A stretch of DNA of 64,000 bases from Longimicrobiales bacterium (GCA_029245345.1 JAQWPM010000014.1:1-64000); one strand, 5' to 3'; counted from the stretch's first letter, positions 46,523 to 56,254 are shown. The notes: generated from the sequence alone by a model not told the origin. Made by a program: numbers and translations.

Positions 46523-47784
46523 ACCAGATCTCCTAGGCCAAACGTGACCGCACCGTCTGCGCCGATCTTCCACGCTCTCTGGTGATTCTGGTGATACGTG
46601 GTGCGCTCGCCCCGTGCCTCCCAAAGCTGCTGTACCGTGGGCTGCACGTATCCGGTTTCATCCGTCGCTCGGCTCAGGATGACCGTCTCGTCGCCGTCCC
46701 AGTCCCAGAGATGCCGAAAACGGACCGTAGACTTGGACAGAACGGGCTCTTGAAGTTCGGCGTCCTGCCAACTGTCCCCGCTGTCCGTGCTCACTTCCAC
46801 TCTGGTGATACGCCCACGTCCCGTCCACGCGAGTCCCTTGATCTCCCACCACCCAGCTTCAGGCAGCGTGTACGGGAACGACGGGAACGTGATCACGGAC
46901 TTGGCGTCCATCACAAAACTGAACTGCCGCGCCGTCCCGTCCTGCAGCGGATCCGTGTATCGGGACGTCTCGTCGCGCGTCATCGTGGGTCGGTCGGCGA
47001 CCTCGAGCCTGCGCAGCCATTTCACTTGCGTATTGCCTTCCCAACCAGGGAGCAGCAGCCGAAGCGGATATCCTTGCTCTGGCCGGATCGCCTCGCCGTT
47101 TTGTGCGTAGACGAGCATCGCGTCATCCAGGCCCTTCTCCAGCGGCACGCTCCGGGACATCACCGCCGAGTCACTCCCTTCGGCAAGGAGCCAACTCGCT
47201 CCGTCTTGGACGCCTACCTCGCGTAACACGGTGGACAGCATCACACCCGTCCACTCGCTCGTGCTGAGAAGCCCGTCCAGCGCCTGCGGAGTGATCTCCG
47301 TGGGCATACGCTCACGGTTGTAGGCTCCGCCACCGTTTCCGGAACACTCGACGAAGCAGATTCGCGACGTCTGTGGAAATCGCTTGAGGTCCGCCATGCT
47401 GAAGACCAACGGGCGGTCCACCATGCCGTGGATGAGCAGCTCGTGGTTCTCTGCAACGATGTTCGGCACGCCGCCATGATGCCGTTCGAAATGGAGGTCC
47501 GCCGGGGTGATCGTCCCGTGGAGATCCTGGAGTGGCGTCCGGGACGAACTCGACAGCGCCTGGTTGCGCATCAGCCTGCGCGGCCGCTCAGCCGGAGCCC
47601 TACTCCCCAACTCAGACACCAAACGTCCCGGAACCCTGGTAGGATCGTCTGCGGAAGACGGAGCCTCCTGCGCAACCAGCTTTACGGCATCGGCTTGGGT
47701 TTTCAGGAGACCTGCAGCGATGACCCCTGAGGTCGTGGTGAGCCAGGCTCGTCTGGACAGACCGGGGCGGTGCTTGGGTGTCAT
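46519..47784 (-). CDS. soxC: SoxC-type sulfite/sulfane dehydrogenase (molybdopterin)
   Basis: The 421-aa protein has a twin-arginine signal (SRRAWLTTTSGVIAAG). A sulfite-oxidase fold follows with the molybdenum-ligand Cys147 in CFVECSGNGGG, then GVPNIVAENHELLIHG and RLLLPGWEGNTQVKWLRRLEV. The Mo-co dimerisation domain (WEIKGLAWTGRGRITRVEVSTDSGDSW) completes it. SoxC oxidises protein-bound sulfane sulfur or sulfite in the periplasm. A coupled cytochrome (4-nt overlap) supports the SoxCD pair. Other sox genes are not in the window, so a stand-alone sulfite dehydrogenase is possible. Confidence 0.88.
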   Translation of the reverse strand: MTPKHRPGLSRRAWLTTTSGVIAAGLLKTQADAVKLVAQEAPSSADDPTRVPGRLVSELGSRAPAERPRRLMRNQALSSSSRTPLQDLHGTITPADLHFERHHGGVPNIVAENHELLIHGMVDRPLVFSMADLKRFPQTSRICFVECSGNGGGAYNRERMPTEITPQALDGLLSTSEWTGVMLSTVLREVGVQDGASWLLAEGSDSAVMSRSVPLEKGLDDAMLVYAQNGEAIRPEQGYPLRLLLPGWEGNTQVKWLRRLEVADRPTMTRDETSRYTDPLQDGTARQFSFVMDAKSVITFPSFPYTLPEAGWWEIKGLAWTGRGRITRVEVSTDSGDSWQDAELQEPVLSKSTVRFRHLWDWDGDETVILSRATDETGYVQPTVQQLWEARGERTTYHQNHQRAWKIGADGAVTFGLGDLV

Positions 47785-47958
47785 GCGGAGCTTCCTCTCG
47801 GCAGGGGGGCAGCGACGGGCTCAACCTGAGCCCGGGACGAGCGATCGGCTAGAGGGGCGGGCCTTCAGACGAATCACAGCAATTCGCTGGACGCCAACGC
47901 CATCTACATGCAAATTCTGCCCTCTCGAAGTTCAAGAACGCACCGGAGACAGTACCGC

Positions 47959-49566
47959 ATGCGCCGACGTATACCGTTCGTGGCTCTCGTTCTCGTGATG
48001 GCTCCCACCGTGACCCTCGCCCAAGACGGTCCCGACCTCCCGGCAGGCTTTGACGAGCCGATGCCGCTGCACCACGATGGCCGGGGATTGGGACCCTTCT
48101 CTCGAACGATCACGACGTCTTCCGATCAGGCTCAGTTGTATTTCGACCAAGGCATTCAGCTGGTGTACGCCTTCGATCCTGGCCTGGGTGCTCGGTCGTT
48201 CCGCGAGGCATGGAAGCTCGATCCGAACTGCGCAATGTGCTACTTCGGTGAAGCTTGGGCCTGGGGTCCATATCTAAACGGACCGATGACAACGCCTGAC
48301 GCGCCCCGGGCCCACGCCGCCATCTCAAAGGCGATGGACGTACGAGACGGGAACACGACCCCGGTGGAACGGGCCATGATCGAGGCGATGGCCGAGCGTT
48401 ATGAAGCCGAACACGATGGGGATCGCCGCCGCACACTCGACGAAGCCTGGGCCGAGAGCGTGAACACACTTTACGAGGCCTACCCGAACGATCTGGACAT
48501 CGGGTTCCTGGCAGGCGAGTCCCTCATGCTCCTCGAGCCACGCCGCGGCAGGTGGGACATCGAAAAGGTGTCCATCCAACGGATTCACCGGGTACTCGAA
48601 GACGTCCTGTCCAAGGACATCACCCACCCGGGAGCCTGCCACCTCTACATCCACTCGACCGAGCCGACGGTACAGCCCGAGAAGGCGGAAGGGTGTGCAG
48701 CGTACCTAGGTCAGTCGATCCCGGGCGCGAGCCACATCCAACACATGCCGTCCCATACGTTCAACCGGGTGGGGCGCTGGGCCGAATCGGTTGTGGGGAA
48801 TACGCAGGCATGGCATTCGGACATGAAGGCGGCCACCGGCGAAGGCTTCGCGATCTACCCGTCCCACAACCTGCACATGCTGCTTTTCGCCGCATCGAAC
48901 GGAGGCCAGGGCGCCGTCGCGATCCAGGCCGCCAAGGAATACGCCAAGATCCAGCAAGGCGGACAGTTCTATCAGTCCCTGACGATGATGCGTTTCGGAC
49001 GCTTTGAGGACCTCATTGCCTTGGACGGGGCCCCTGACGGGGGAGTCTTCGAGGGCCTGTGGAACGCCGGGAAGGGGTATGCCCACCTGCGTATGGGTGA
49101 CGAAGGCACGGCCCGGTGGTACTTGCATCTCGTGAAGCAGGGGATCGAAGACGCCCCAGAAAACGCGTCCTTCCGAGGCCACACTGTGGCTCAGCTGCTC
49201 GGGATCACAGGCGGTATCCTGGAAGGCGAGATCATGCGTGCGAACGGTGATCTCGACGGGGCCATCGCGATCTTCCAGGCAGCTTCGGAGTTGGAGCGCG
49301 GTCTCCGATACGACGAACCAGAACCCCTTCCCTTTTCGGTTCGCCAGTGGCTCGGCGACGCATTATGGGAGGCAGGACGCCACGACGAGGCCATCGAAGC
49401 CTTCAGGGATGAACTGGTCGCGCACCCGCACAACGGCTGGTCGCTGTTCGGGCTCGAGCGGTCACTTAGAGCGATCGGGGACGACGCTGAGGCCGACGAA
49501 GTGCTCGCCGAGCGGCTGGCCTCTTGGGAGCGGACCGATGTCTACCTCAGGTCGCCGATCTACTAA
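47959..49566 (+). CDS. Secreted TPR-repeat protein
   Basis: The 535-aa product has a signal peptide (MRRRIPFVALVLVMAPTVTLAQ), a conserved start (SDQAQLYFDQGIQLVYAFD...EAWKLDPNCAMCYFGEAWAWGPYLN) and helix-turn-helix repeats to the end. This start follows the signal peptide; an ATG 17 codons upstream was rejected. The family is widespread in Gemmatimonadota and Acidobacteriota, with unknown role. The conserved His/Cys (CAMC, MPSHTFNRVG) might bind metal. It is divergent from soxC. Confidence 0.82.
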   Translation: MRRRIPFVALVLVMAPTVTLAQDGPDLPAGFDEPMPLHHDGRGLGPFSRTITTSSDQAQLYFDQGIQLVYAFDPGLGARSFREAWKLDPNCAMCYFGEAWAWGPYLNGPMTTPDAPRAHAAISKAMDVRDGNTTPVERAMIEAMAERYEAEHDGDRRRTLDEAWAESVNTLYEAYPNDLDIGFLAGESLMLLEPRRGRWDIEKVSIQRIHRVLEDVLSKDITHPGACHLYIHSTEPTVQPEKAEGCAAYLGQSIPGASHIQHMPSHTFNRVGRWAESVVGNTQAWHSDMKAATGEGFAIYPSHNLHMLLFAASNGGQGAVAIQAAKEYAKIQQGGQFYQSLTMMRFGRFEDLIALDGAPDGGVFEGLWNAGKGYAHLRMGDEGTARWYLHLVKQGIEDAPENASFRGHTVAQLLGITGGILEGEIMRANGDLDGAIAIFQAASELERGLRYDEPEPLPFSVRQWLGDALWEAGRHDEAIEAFRDELVAHPHNGWSLFGLERSLRAIGDDAEADEVLAERLASWERTDVYLRSPIY

Positions 49567-49572
49567 CGGTCG

Positions 49573-50124
49573 CTAGGCCTCTTCGCTCTCACCGTCCAAA
49601 GGTGAGGCGTCCTCGGACGTCTCCGTAGTAAAGACCGGATACATCGATTCCGACGAAGTCAGGTACCCCTCCACGGCCCGAACGAGCGGCATTCGCTCGC
49701 CTATACGCAGCGCGGCTTCACTTCGGTCGAAGGTAGACCTCATGGTCTCTCCGGAAGCGACGAAGGCATGGGCCAGGAGAAGCGTCGCCGCACGTAGGAG
49801 CACGTCTTCGTCGCCCTCTCCGTCTTCGAGTTCGCTCAAGGCGACCTCTGTCGCCGCACCGGCCACCTTTCGCGTGAAGCCACTGCGTGTCAGCGAAAGC
49901 ACCATACCAATGACCAAGGAGCCTCCTCCAACGACGAGGATCGGGGTGGCAACGCCGGCACCCACCCCGAATCTGGGACCTACGATCCCAAAGCCAACGA
50001 GCACCACTAGGCCCACTATGGCGAGTCCACAGCCGTACACTCCGGGTTCAGCCGGCGGCGGCGTCTCCTCGATCTCCTGCAACGTCTCTCGGATAAGGAG
50101 CCGGTGGCCGTCCGTCAGATACAT
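49573..50124 (-). CDS. Membrane protein of unknown function, 183 aa
   Basis: N-terminal 25 residues are hydrophilic. Two membrane helices (GCGLAIVGLVVLVGFGIVG and VATPILVVGGGSLVIGMVLSL) and a cytoplasmic acidic/helical C-terminal part (ALSELEDGEGDEDVLLRAATLLLAHAFVASGE) follow. No family recognised. Short tandem repeats lie immediately upstream of its start. Confidence 0.6.
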   Translation of the reverse strand: MYLTDGHRLLIRETLQEIEETPPPAEPGVYGCGLAIVGLVVLVGFGIVGPRFGVGAGVATPILVVGGGSLVIGMVLSLTRSGFTRKVAGAATEVALSELEDGEGDEDVLLRAATLLLAHAFVASGETMRSTFDRSEAALRIGERMPLVRAVEGYLTSSESMYPVFTTETSEDASPLDGESEEA

Positions 50125-50128
50125 CGAC

Positions 50129-50160
50129 GAGCCGCCAAACGAGCCGCCAAACGAGCCATA
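50129..50160. repeat. Short tandem repeat upstream of the 49573-50124 gene
   Basis: Two complete 12-bp copies and a partial third of GAGCCGCCAAAC lie 4 bp upstream of that gene's start, in its 5' region. A change in copy number would alter the translation-initiation spacing. Confidence 0.7.
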
Positions 50161-50161
50161 A

Positions 50162-50578
50162 TCACGCCTTCGGCCACCGGCCTACGGAGACCGCCGAAAC
50201 AACCGTCCCGGTGATGATATCCGGAACCGCGCGAGAAAAAACCGCAGTCGCCGAATACACATTCGGGTCGAGACGAATCACAATCCGATCCAGCAGACCT
50301 GGACTGTTGTTCTCGATCTCCGCGGTCTCGCGACCCGTGATCGTACCGGCGTCGACGTCGAATCGCGCGTCGATGGAGCAGTTCGCCTCGAACTGCCCGT
50401 ATGCAGCGCCTGGCGCACCGGTCGAATCACGCGTGCCTGCTTCGAAGGCACGACGGAAGGCGTTCGTCAGCGGGATATCCCGCAGCACAGCGCGTTCGGG
50501 CAGTACCTTGGCTGAGAGGTTCGCGGGCACAGCTACGAGAACAGCCAAGAGGCCCAGGAGGACATGAATTCGCTTCAT
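50162..50578 (-). pseudogene. N-terminal fragment of an M1-like peptidase
   Basis: AAGGAG stands 9 nt before ATG 50578. The 138-codon frame has a signal peptide (MKRIHVLLGLLAVLVAVPANLSA) and the first strands of the M1 peptidase saddle domain (NCSIDARFDVDAGTITGRETAEIENNSPGLLDRIVIRLDPNVYSATAVF). It stops after 138 codons, where the full protein would run several hundred residues to the HExxH site. It is a truncated relic, possibly still exported. Confidence 0.6.
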
Positions 50579-50735
50579 TGTCGGATGCTCCTTCAGAACC
50601 ACGGAAGACGATTCAGGTCGCCACCATGCCCAATTAATGGTTCAGAGCCATGCAGAGGATCTTGGAAACGCTAGACACAGCATGGAGACGCGACAAGCCG
50701 CTAGGAAGCCCATTCCGCAGAGAATGGGAGTGTTC

Positions 50736-52199
50736 CTAGCGGCCGAAGCGGAGATTCCCCTTCCACCCGTCCGCGTCTGCCTCGCTGGCGGGTCCCATCT
50801 TCCCTCGGACGGACTCGAACAACGGCTCGGTGTAGTACCCGTCTCCCCGGATCATGACCCACGTAACGCGTCGCGTATCCGTGATCTCTTCGAGGGGATT
50901 CCCGTCAATCACGATCAGGTCTGCATACTTGCCCTGCTCGATCGTGCCGAGTCGTTCGTCAACACCGAAAGCGCGAGCAGAGTTGATCGTGCCGACCCTG
51001 AGAGCAGCCGCATTCGGGAGGCCGGCTAGGACCATCGACTGGAGCTCTCGGTGCACACCGAAACCACTCCACCATTCTCCCCAACTCGGGTGGTCCGTGC
51101 CAAGCGAGATGTTGTCGCCGCCGCCGAAGTCGTAGAAGAGTTTGATGGTCCGGCGCTTCATGTAGTAAATGCGTTCGAACTGCCCCATCGGGTTTCGTGG
51201 GAGCCGCGACTCTACTTCTGCGCGCGCGTAAGGGGTCAGGAAGCCGCGCTCGTCCTCCCAATAGTCGTAAACCTCCGCGTCCTTCCCTGCCCAGTAGTCA
51301 TAGGCGCTGAGGGTCGCGTCGAAGTAGGCGCCCTGGGCCACGAACAACTTCGTCTGCGCTTCGATCCGGTCGAGGGTCTCGGGGTCGTCCAGATCAAACG
51401 ACTCAAGCGACGCGTACGCAGACTGCGTACCCACAAAAGCGTCGCCACCCATGAAGTGTTCGATCCGATCGATGCCCATGTAGATGGCATCTCGCGGATT
51501 GACGCTATTCCGGAATCCAGAGTCGAGGTGGCCCGTCACCGTGAGTCCATGCGCGTGGGCAACGTCAATGAGGACCTCGAGCTGTTCCGGCCGGATCCCC
51601 TTGGCCTTGAAACCGCGGGCTCCGTTCAACGCCCAGTACGTCGCTTCCTTCCTGATCGAATCAGGAGTCATCGCTTCGTGACTCCAGCCTGGACGAGCTG
51701 AGCCCCAATACGGTCCCGAGCTGTAGATGCGCGGCCCTGGCATTTCACCACTCGCAATGCGGGCACGGCCGCGGCGCGCCTCATCTGGGTCGATCTCTCC
51801 CGCCGGAAAGGTCGAGGTCACTCCGTTCGCGAGAAAGAGGACCGGGTTCACAGTGTAGTCATCGACCCGGCCTTCTCCGAATAGGTCGACCGCGTAGTGT
51901 GCATGCAGATCGAAGAGGCCCGGCATAATGAACTGGTCGTCCTCAAGGAGCACGACGGTCGCGGCACCAACTTCGGCAGGTGCGACGCCGAGCCGCAGGA
52001 TCGTCCCGTTCTGGATGAGGATCCCGGGGTTCGGGCGGGCCACATCGGCGGTGCCATCCCATAGCACGCCACCCATGATCGCGGTAGTTCCGGGCTGTGG
52101 ATCAGGAGCCTGGGATTCAGCTAGTGCTGGAATCGCGAGTGCCATGAGGCAGACTCTCAGTGCCACAGGACCGACGCTGTGTGGCCAGTTACTCAACAT
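50736..52199 (-). CDS. Imidazolonepropionase-like amidohydrolase
   Basis: The 487-aa product starts MLSNWPHSVGP and has a membrane or signal segment (VALRVCLMALAIPALA). The amidohydrolase core follows: GLFDLHAHYAVD, the metal-bridging GFKAKG with carboxylated-Lys candidate, TVTGHLDSG, LGTDHPSWGE, and the C-terminal GTIEQGKYADLIVIDG. It probably hydrolyses a cyclic amide or dipeptide in the periplasm. The start overlaps the end of the GNAT-like gene by 7 bp. Confidence 0.83.
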   Translation of the reverse strand: MLSNWPHSVGPVALRVCLMALAIPALAESQAPDPQPGTTAIMGGVLWDGTADVARPNPGILIQNGTILRLGVAPAEVGAATVVLLEDDQFIMPGLFDLHAHYAVDLFGEGRVDDYTVNPVLFLANGVTSTFPAGEIDPDEARRGRARIASGEMPGPRIYSSGPYWGSARPGWSHEAMTPDSIRKEATYWALNGARGFKAKGIRPEQLEVLIDVAHAHGLTVTGHLDSGFRNSVNPRDAIYMGIDRIEHFMGGDAFVGTQSAYASLESFDLDDPETLDRIEAQTKLFVAQGAYFDATLSAYDYWAGKDAEVYDYWEDERGFLTPYARAEVESRLPRNPMGQFERIYYMKRRTIKLFYDFGGGDNISLGTDHPSWGEWWSGFGVHRELQSMVLAGLPNAAALRVGTINSARAFGVDERLGTIEQGKYADLIVIDGNPLEEITDTRRVTWVMIRGDGYYTEPLFESVRGKMGPASEADADGWKGNLRFGR

Positions 52200-52573
52200 T
52201 TGTGGCGCCCCGCAGCGGTGTGCCGAAAGCCTGCCCGGCCGCAGAAACACCTCATCTTCGACGGAAGTTCGACGTGTAGCTGCTTCAATCCCTTTTCCTT
52301 CGCCACAGCTGCGGCCTCGTTGAACAACGCCGTGCCTACGCCATCTCCCGCGTCAGGATGCGCCGTGGAGCCAATCGCGAATCCGCGCACACGCCCGCAC
52401 TCCAAGACTCGTACGAATCCGCCCAAAGTGTCATCGGGGTAGGCCACGGCGTAGGTCAAACTCACGTCGAGCATGTCCGCCAAACTCCTAGGCGCATGAT
52501 TGGGCCAAACCGCGGAGAAGAGTTGATCGACCTCCTGCTCGTCGACGGGGCCATTCACTTCGTAGCGTACCAT
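52193..52573 (-). CDS. GNAT-family N-acetyltransferase
   Basis: The 126-aa protein shows the GNAT acetyl-CoA motif (HPDAGDGVGTALFNEAAAVAKEKG) and a preceding strand pair (GFVRVLECGRVRGFAIG), ending with AGFRHTAAG. Substrate unknown. Small GNATs of this type often modify antibiotics or small amines. It begins 558 bp from any plus-strand gene and overlaps the amidohydrolase downstream by 7 bp. Confidence 0.75.
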   Translation of the reverse strand: MVRYEVNGPVDEQEVDQLFSAVWPNHAPRSLADMLDVSLTYAVAYPDDTLGGFVRVLECGRVRGFAIGSTAHPDAGDGVGTALFNEAAAVAKEKGLKQLHVELPSKMRCFCGRAGFRHTAAGRHKC

Positions 52574-53131
52574 GCTCTTCTCCGGCCGATCTGAATCAAC
52601 CCAACCATTCCACCCGCCATGAGTATGCCGTGCGAGCGCGTGAGGCGCGACTCAGGGAAGCGGGCCATCGATCGTTAGCGGGAGTTCCGAAAAAAGAACG
52701 CCAGAATAGAGTCGGTCGCGTTGAGTTCCAAACCTTTAGCCCCGAGCGCAGAATTGAAGGTGACCGGGCCACGTATGCCTCCCACCGTTGGCGTTGTAGA
52801 ACAGGGTTTCCGCTCCGCATCCTACGCAGGCCGACCGCTCGACGGTCGTGTTGTCGTCCTACGGATCCATAAACTCGGGGACGGAGAGCGTCGCCTGGCA
52901 GGCGTTCAGGTCACCCCAGCGAGCAACGTACTCAAGGGTCGGAACCTGCAGATCACCACACCGTTGATCATTAGAATCGGGATGTCGCGGCTCAGTGCGC
53001 AGTTCGTCAGGTGCCACCTTCACATGCATCCTACGAAACACCACATGCCGACTTACCCCGAGGCGCACGGTATGGAACCGCGCCAGGTTCGCCCGTCTGC
53101 ATGAGGCGCAATTCGAAGAGCGGAGTCTCCC
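52574..53131. other. Intergenic region with no convincing gene
   Basis: Several frames of 60-130 codons are open on both strands, but none has a binding site or a recognisable domain. Short Cys-containing minus-strand segments (SACVGCGAETL, near 52790-52840) look like debris of a larger protein. I do not annotate them. Confidence 0.5.
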
Positions 53132-53437
53132 ATGAGTGAACGATCCCACCTCCGCAGCCGCCTCGGCTGGTTGGCCGCCGAGTTCGCCGTTGTTGTACTC
53201 GGTGTCGTAGTCGGGCTCGGAGTCGACGCGTGGCGAGACCGCCGAGCAGGCGGGGAGCTAGAGATCGGATCCCTCAAGCGACGGCACTTCTGCCAGCACT
53301 CGATGCTGAGCTCAAGCATTTGGACTGATGCGCGACACCGTCCTCCAGCTCAATGCGCCCGATCCGTGCCAAGGCGCCGGCACCTCCTTACATTGGGCGT
53401 GCCCAACCAGCTACCACCCCGGAGACCACAGCAATGA
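53132..53437 (+). pseudogene. N-terminal remnant of a single-helix DUF6090-like protein
   Basis: The start MSERSHLRSRLGWLAAEFAVVVLGVVVGLGVDAWRD matches the DUF6090-type N-terminus (one helix, then a basic W-x-x-x-R). After GGELEIGSLKRR (about 53285) the frame becomes unlike protein and overlaps the start of the next gene, so a deletion or frameshift follows. Confidence 0.5.
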
Positions 53438-53829
53438 AGAAGCTGCTTCCAACAATCATGCTCGCCGCGATGGTCGCGGCCTGCTCGGCCGGTCCGCCAC
53501 CGCCACCGCCGCCGCCGCCGTGGACGCCCACTGGCACATACGACGTCTCCATCGACGCCATGGGCATGCAGCTCGGCGGAGTCTTGGACATCACGGAGAC
53601 CGACGGTGAGTTCAGTGGATCCCTCGGAACCGACATGGGCGTGGTCGACCTGAACACGTTCACGGTAGATACTGATTCTCACGAGGTCACGTTCGTTGGT
53701 GACAGCCCAGACTTCTCGCTCACGTTCCAAATCATGATCGAGGAAGGCGAACTCATCGGTCAGTTCGAAATGGCGGGTATGGGCAACGGGTCCATCATGG
53801 GCACGAAACGCGCAGGTACTCGACCCTAG
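53434..53829 (+). CDS. Small lipoprotein with polyproline spacer
   Basis: GGAG lies 9 nt before ATG 53434. The 131-aa product has a lipobox (MLAAMVAACSA), nine consecutive Pro encoded by a CCG/CCA repeat, and a single beta-barrel-like domain (GTYDVSIDAMGMQLGGVLDITETDGEFSGSLGT...VTFVGDSPDFSLTFQIMIEEGELIGQF). It resembles small lipocalin-like surface proteins. Role unknown. Confidence 0.72.
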   Translation: MKKLLPTIMLAAMVAACSAGPPPPPPPPPWTPTGTYDVSIDAMGMQLGGVLDITETDGEFSGSLGTDMGVVDLNTFTVDTDSHEVTFVGDSPDFSLTFQIMIEEGELIGQFEMAGMGNGSIMGTKRAGTRP

Positions 53830-53854
53830 CGGCCGCTCGCCGAGGCTGACGACC

Positions 53855-54553
53855 GTGCCTGAACGCCGCTATAACGAAGACGAAGTCGCCCTGATCCTAC
53901 GAAAAGCGGTCGACTCACGTACTGACGATTCCGGGTCGATGTCGGGCTCTGGCATGACGCTGGAGGAGCTCAAAGACATCGGCGTAGAAGTCGGCATCGA
54001 GTCTGCCCAGATCGAAACTGCGGCACGCTCTCTCGATATCGTTCGAACCGCGCCCACAGGACGGATCTTGGGTCAGCCGACCACGGTGCAATTCGAGCGT
54101 GTCATCCCGGCGCGGCTTCAAGACGACCACATGCCACATCTGCTCGATCTGATTCGCAATGAATTCGCCCGCCAGGGCATCGTGACAGAGATCATGGGCG
54201 GCTTCGAGTGGAAGGCAGGTGGTTCACTCGGAACTCGCTACGTCTCGCTTCGACCCGAGGGCGACCAGACACGCATCCGGGTACTCGGGAACTATCGGGA
54301 CGGATTCCTCGGCCTGGTCATTGGGGGCGGGTCCGTCACGGGCATGGCAACAGCTGCAATCGTTGGAAAGGCACTCGCGATCGCCAACCCAGGACTCTTG
54401 CTTCCGGCGGGGATCCTCGGTGTCGTCGCCACATCGACTCCGGTCTTCCGCTTCTTCTTCGGCAAAGAACAGGATGCGTTGGAACGGGTGATGGGCTCGC
54501 TCGAAACACGACTTCTGGAATTTGAAGCCGCCGCAGGCGGGGACGATGACTGA
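53855..54553 (+). CDS. Uncharacterised membrane-associated protein, 232 aa
   Basis: Starts at GTG 53855. Residues 1-50 resemble the short helical domain (RYNEDEVALILRKAV...MTLEELKDIGVEVGI) found at the N-terminus of many Gemmatimonadota proteins. A mixed alpha/beta middle and two membrane-like helices (VIGGGSVTGMATAAIVGKALAI, LLPAGILGVVATS) follow. No further family recognised. It follows the polyproline lipoprotein by 25 bp and may share its transcript. Confidence 0.65.
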   Translation: MPERRYNEDEVALILRKAVDSRTDDSGSMSGSGMTLEELKDIGVEVGIESAQIETAARSLDIVRTAPTGRILGQPTTVQFERVIPARLQDDHMPHLLDLIRNEFARQGIVTEIMGGFEWKAGGSLGTRYVSLRPEGDQTRIRVLGNYRDGFLGLVIGGGSVTGMATAAIVGKALAIANPGLLLPAGILGVVATSTPVFRFFFGKEQDALERVMGSLETRLLEFEAAAGGDDD

Positions 54554-54570
54554 CCGCGTGTCCGTCGCGG

Positions 54571-56175
54571 TCATCGATGCCGGTACCCGGGGCCGCGTAG
54601 TACCACGCCGGGCCGCATCCCGGTGACTTCAGAATCCCGCACCACCGCGATTCCACCTACGAAGACATGCGGGATCCCGACCGCGTACTGATGTGGATCA
54701 TCGAAGGTCGCTCGGTCGGCCACGGTCTCTGGATCGAAGACGGTGAGGTCCGCCACCATACCCGGGGACACCCTTCCGCGATCAGAGAGTCCTAGTCGGT
54801 CCGCCGGAGCCGAAGTCATTCGACGCACACCCTCTTCCATGGTGATCACGCCGCGCTCGCGCGCGTACACTCCCAGAACTCGGGCGAAGGTGCCGTATCC
54901 ACGGGGGTGAGGGCTGGCCTCCCCGAACCGGGACAAGCGACCATCCGAACCGATCATGCCGAACTCCGACTGCATGAAGCGTTCAACGTCCTCTTCGTCG
55001 AACGCGTGGAAGATCGCACCGCACCGTCCGGCGGCATCGATCTCGAGAATGAGGTCAGCTATCTGAGCGGGAGTCCCCGGCACGTCCCGAGCGGTGAAGA
55101 TGTCGGCAAGCGTCCAACCCGAGAGATCGTCCGGAAAAGCGGCCGCCGATTTTTCATCGAAAGAGCAAGACACGAGCTGGATCTTGGACGGGTCGTCCGC
55201 AAAGCGCATTTCGACGAAGGCCTCGATGTCGTCCACCACACGCCGGCGCGTCGCGGGATCGGATAGCCGCTCCGCGAGTTGCCCACCCGCCTGGGCCCAG
55301 CGGGGAATAACGCTGGACAAGCCTGTCGACGACGCTGTGTACGGATACTGGTCAAAGGTGATGTCGACACCCTCGGCTCGAGCTGCTGCGATCAACTCCA
55401 GGGACTCGACGCTCCGCCCGAAGTTGCGGTGCCCGCCCACCTTGTGGTGGGTCATCTGGACAGGGATACCAGCCTCACGCCCGATTCGGATCGTCTCTTT
55501 CACGGACTCGAGGACGTTGACGTCCTCGTTGCGCAGGTGGGAGATGTACATGCCACCCGCGGCAGCAGCGACCTTCGCGAGTTCAATGACCTCTGATGTC
55601 TCCGCAAAGCTACCGGGCAAATAGAAGAGCCCGGTGGAAAGCCCAAAGGCGCCGTCCTCCATGCCCGTGGCGACGTATGCACGCATCCGATCCAGTTCGC
55701 CTGGAGTCGCAGCTCTGTCTTCGTTCCCGATTACCTCGGACCTAATCGAGCCATGGCCTACGAACATCCCAAAGTTCGGGGCTACAGGCCCTCCCGCACT
55801 CAGCGAATCGTAGAAGCCGCCCAGCTCGAGCGGTGAGTTTCCGTCGTTCCCCTCCATAAGGGTCGTCACACCTTGGCGGACGAAGTTGTCCGCATCGCGC
55901 TCTTCCCGGATCAACCCAATCGAATGCGTATGGATGTCGATGAAGCCGGGGGCGACGTAGTGCCCGGTGACGTCGATGCGGTCCGTCGCGGAACGCCCAG
56001 AGAGATCCCCGACTTCTACGATGACCTGGTCGAGCACGGCGACGTCGGCCGTGAAAGCAGGCGCCCCGGTGCCGTCCACCACCATACCGCCCTCGAGTAC
56101 GAGGTCGAATTCGGGCTGGCCGCACGCGGTAATCAGGAAGGCTGTCAGAACACTTGATATCGATCGAATAGTCAT
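54571..56175 (-). CDS. D-aminoacylase / N-acyl-D-amino-acid deacylase family lipoprotein
   Basis: The 534-aa product has a lipobox (LTAFLITACGQ) and the D-aminoacylase core: APGFIDIHTHS metal motif, GVTTLMEGNDG, MEDGAFGLSTGLFYLPGSF, HLRNEDV, MTHHKVGG and a final GRVSPGMVADLTVFDP. It should release acyl groups from N-acyl-D-amino acids or remodel cell-wall peptides. An in-frame upstream start (56301) overlaps the divergent gene and lacks a signal. Confidence 0.88.
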   Translation of the reverse strand: MTIRSISSVLTAFLITACGQPEFDLVLEGGMVVDGTGAPAFTADVAVLDQVIVEVGDLSGRSATDRIDVTGHYVAPGFIDIHTHSIGLIREERDADNFVRQGVTTLMEGNDGNSPLELGGFYDSLSAGGPVAPNFGMFVGHGSIRSEVIGNEDRAATPGELDRMRAYVATGMEDGAFGLSTGLFYLPGSFAETSEVIELAKVAAAAGGMYISHLRNEDVNVLESVKETIRIGREAGIPVQMTHHKVGGHRNFGRSVESLELIAAARAEGVDITFDQYPYTASSTGLSSVIPRWAQAGGQLAERLSDPATRRRVVDDIEAFVEMRFADDPSKIQLVSCSFDEKSAAAFPDDLSGWTLADIFTARDVPGTPAQIADLILEIDAAGRCGAIFHAFDEEDVERFMQSEFGMIGSDGRLSRFGEASPHPRGYGTFARVLGVYARERGVITMEEGVRRMTSAPADRLGLSDRGRVSPGMVADLTVFDPETVADRATFDDPHQYAVGIPHVFVGGIAVVRDSEVTGMRPGVVLRGPGYRHR

Positions 56176-56240
56176 GGCCCCGAACATACAGGGGGAACCC
56201 AAGGAATGCCTGTGGGCGTTACTCTTCGACCCATACGACC

Positions 56241-56247
56241 AAGGAGG
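56241..56247 (+). promoter_or_regulatory. Ribosome binding site that decides the start at 56255
   Basis: AAGGAGG ends 7 nt before GTG 56255 but only 1 nt before ATG 56249. Spacing therefore favours GTG 56255. Confidence 0.6.
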
Positions 56248-56254
56248 AATGAGC

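Noticed and set aside
50129-50160. CRISPR-like array
   Set aside because: Units are 12 bp in direct succession without spacers; it is a short tandem repeat.
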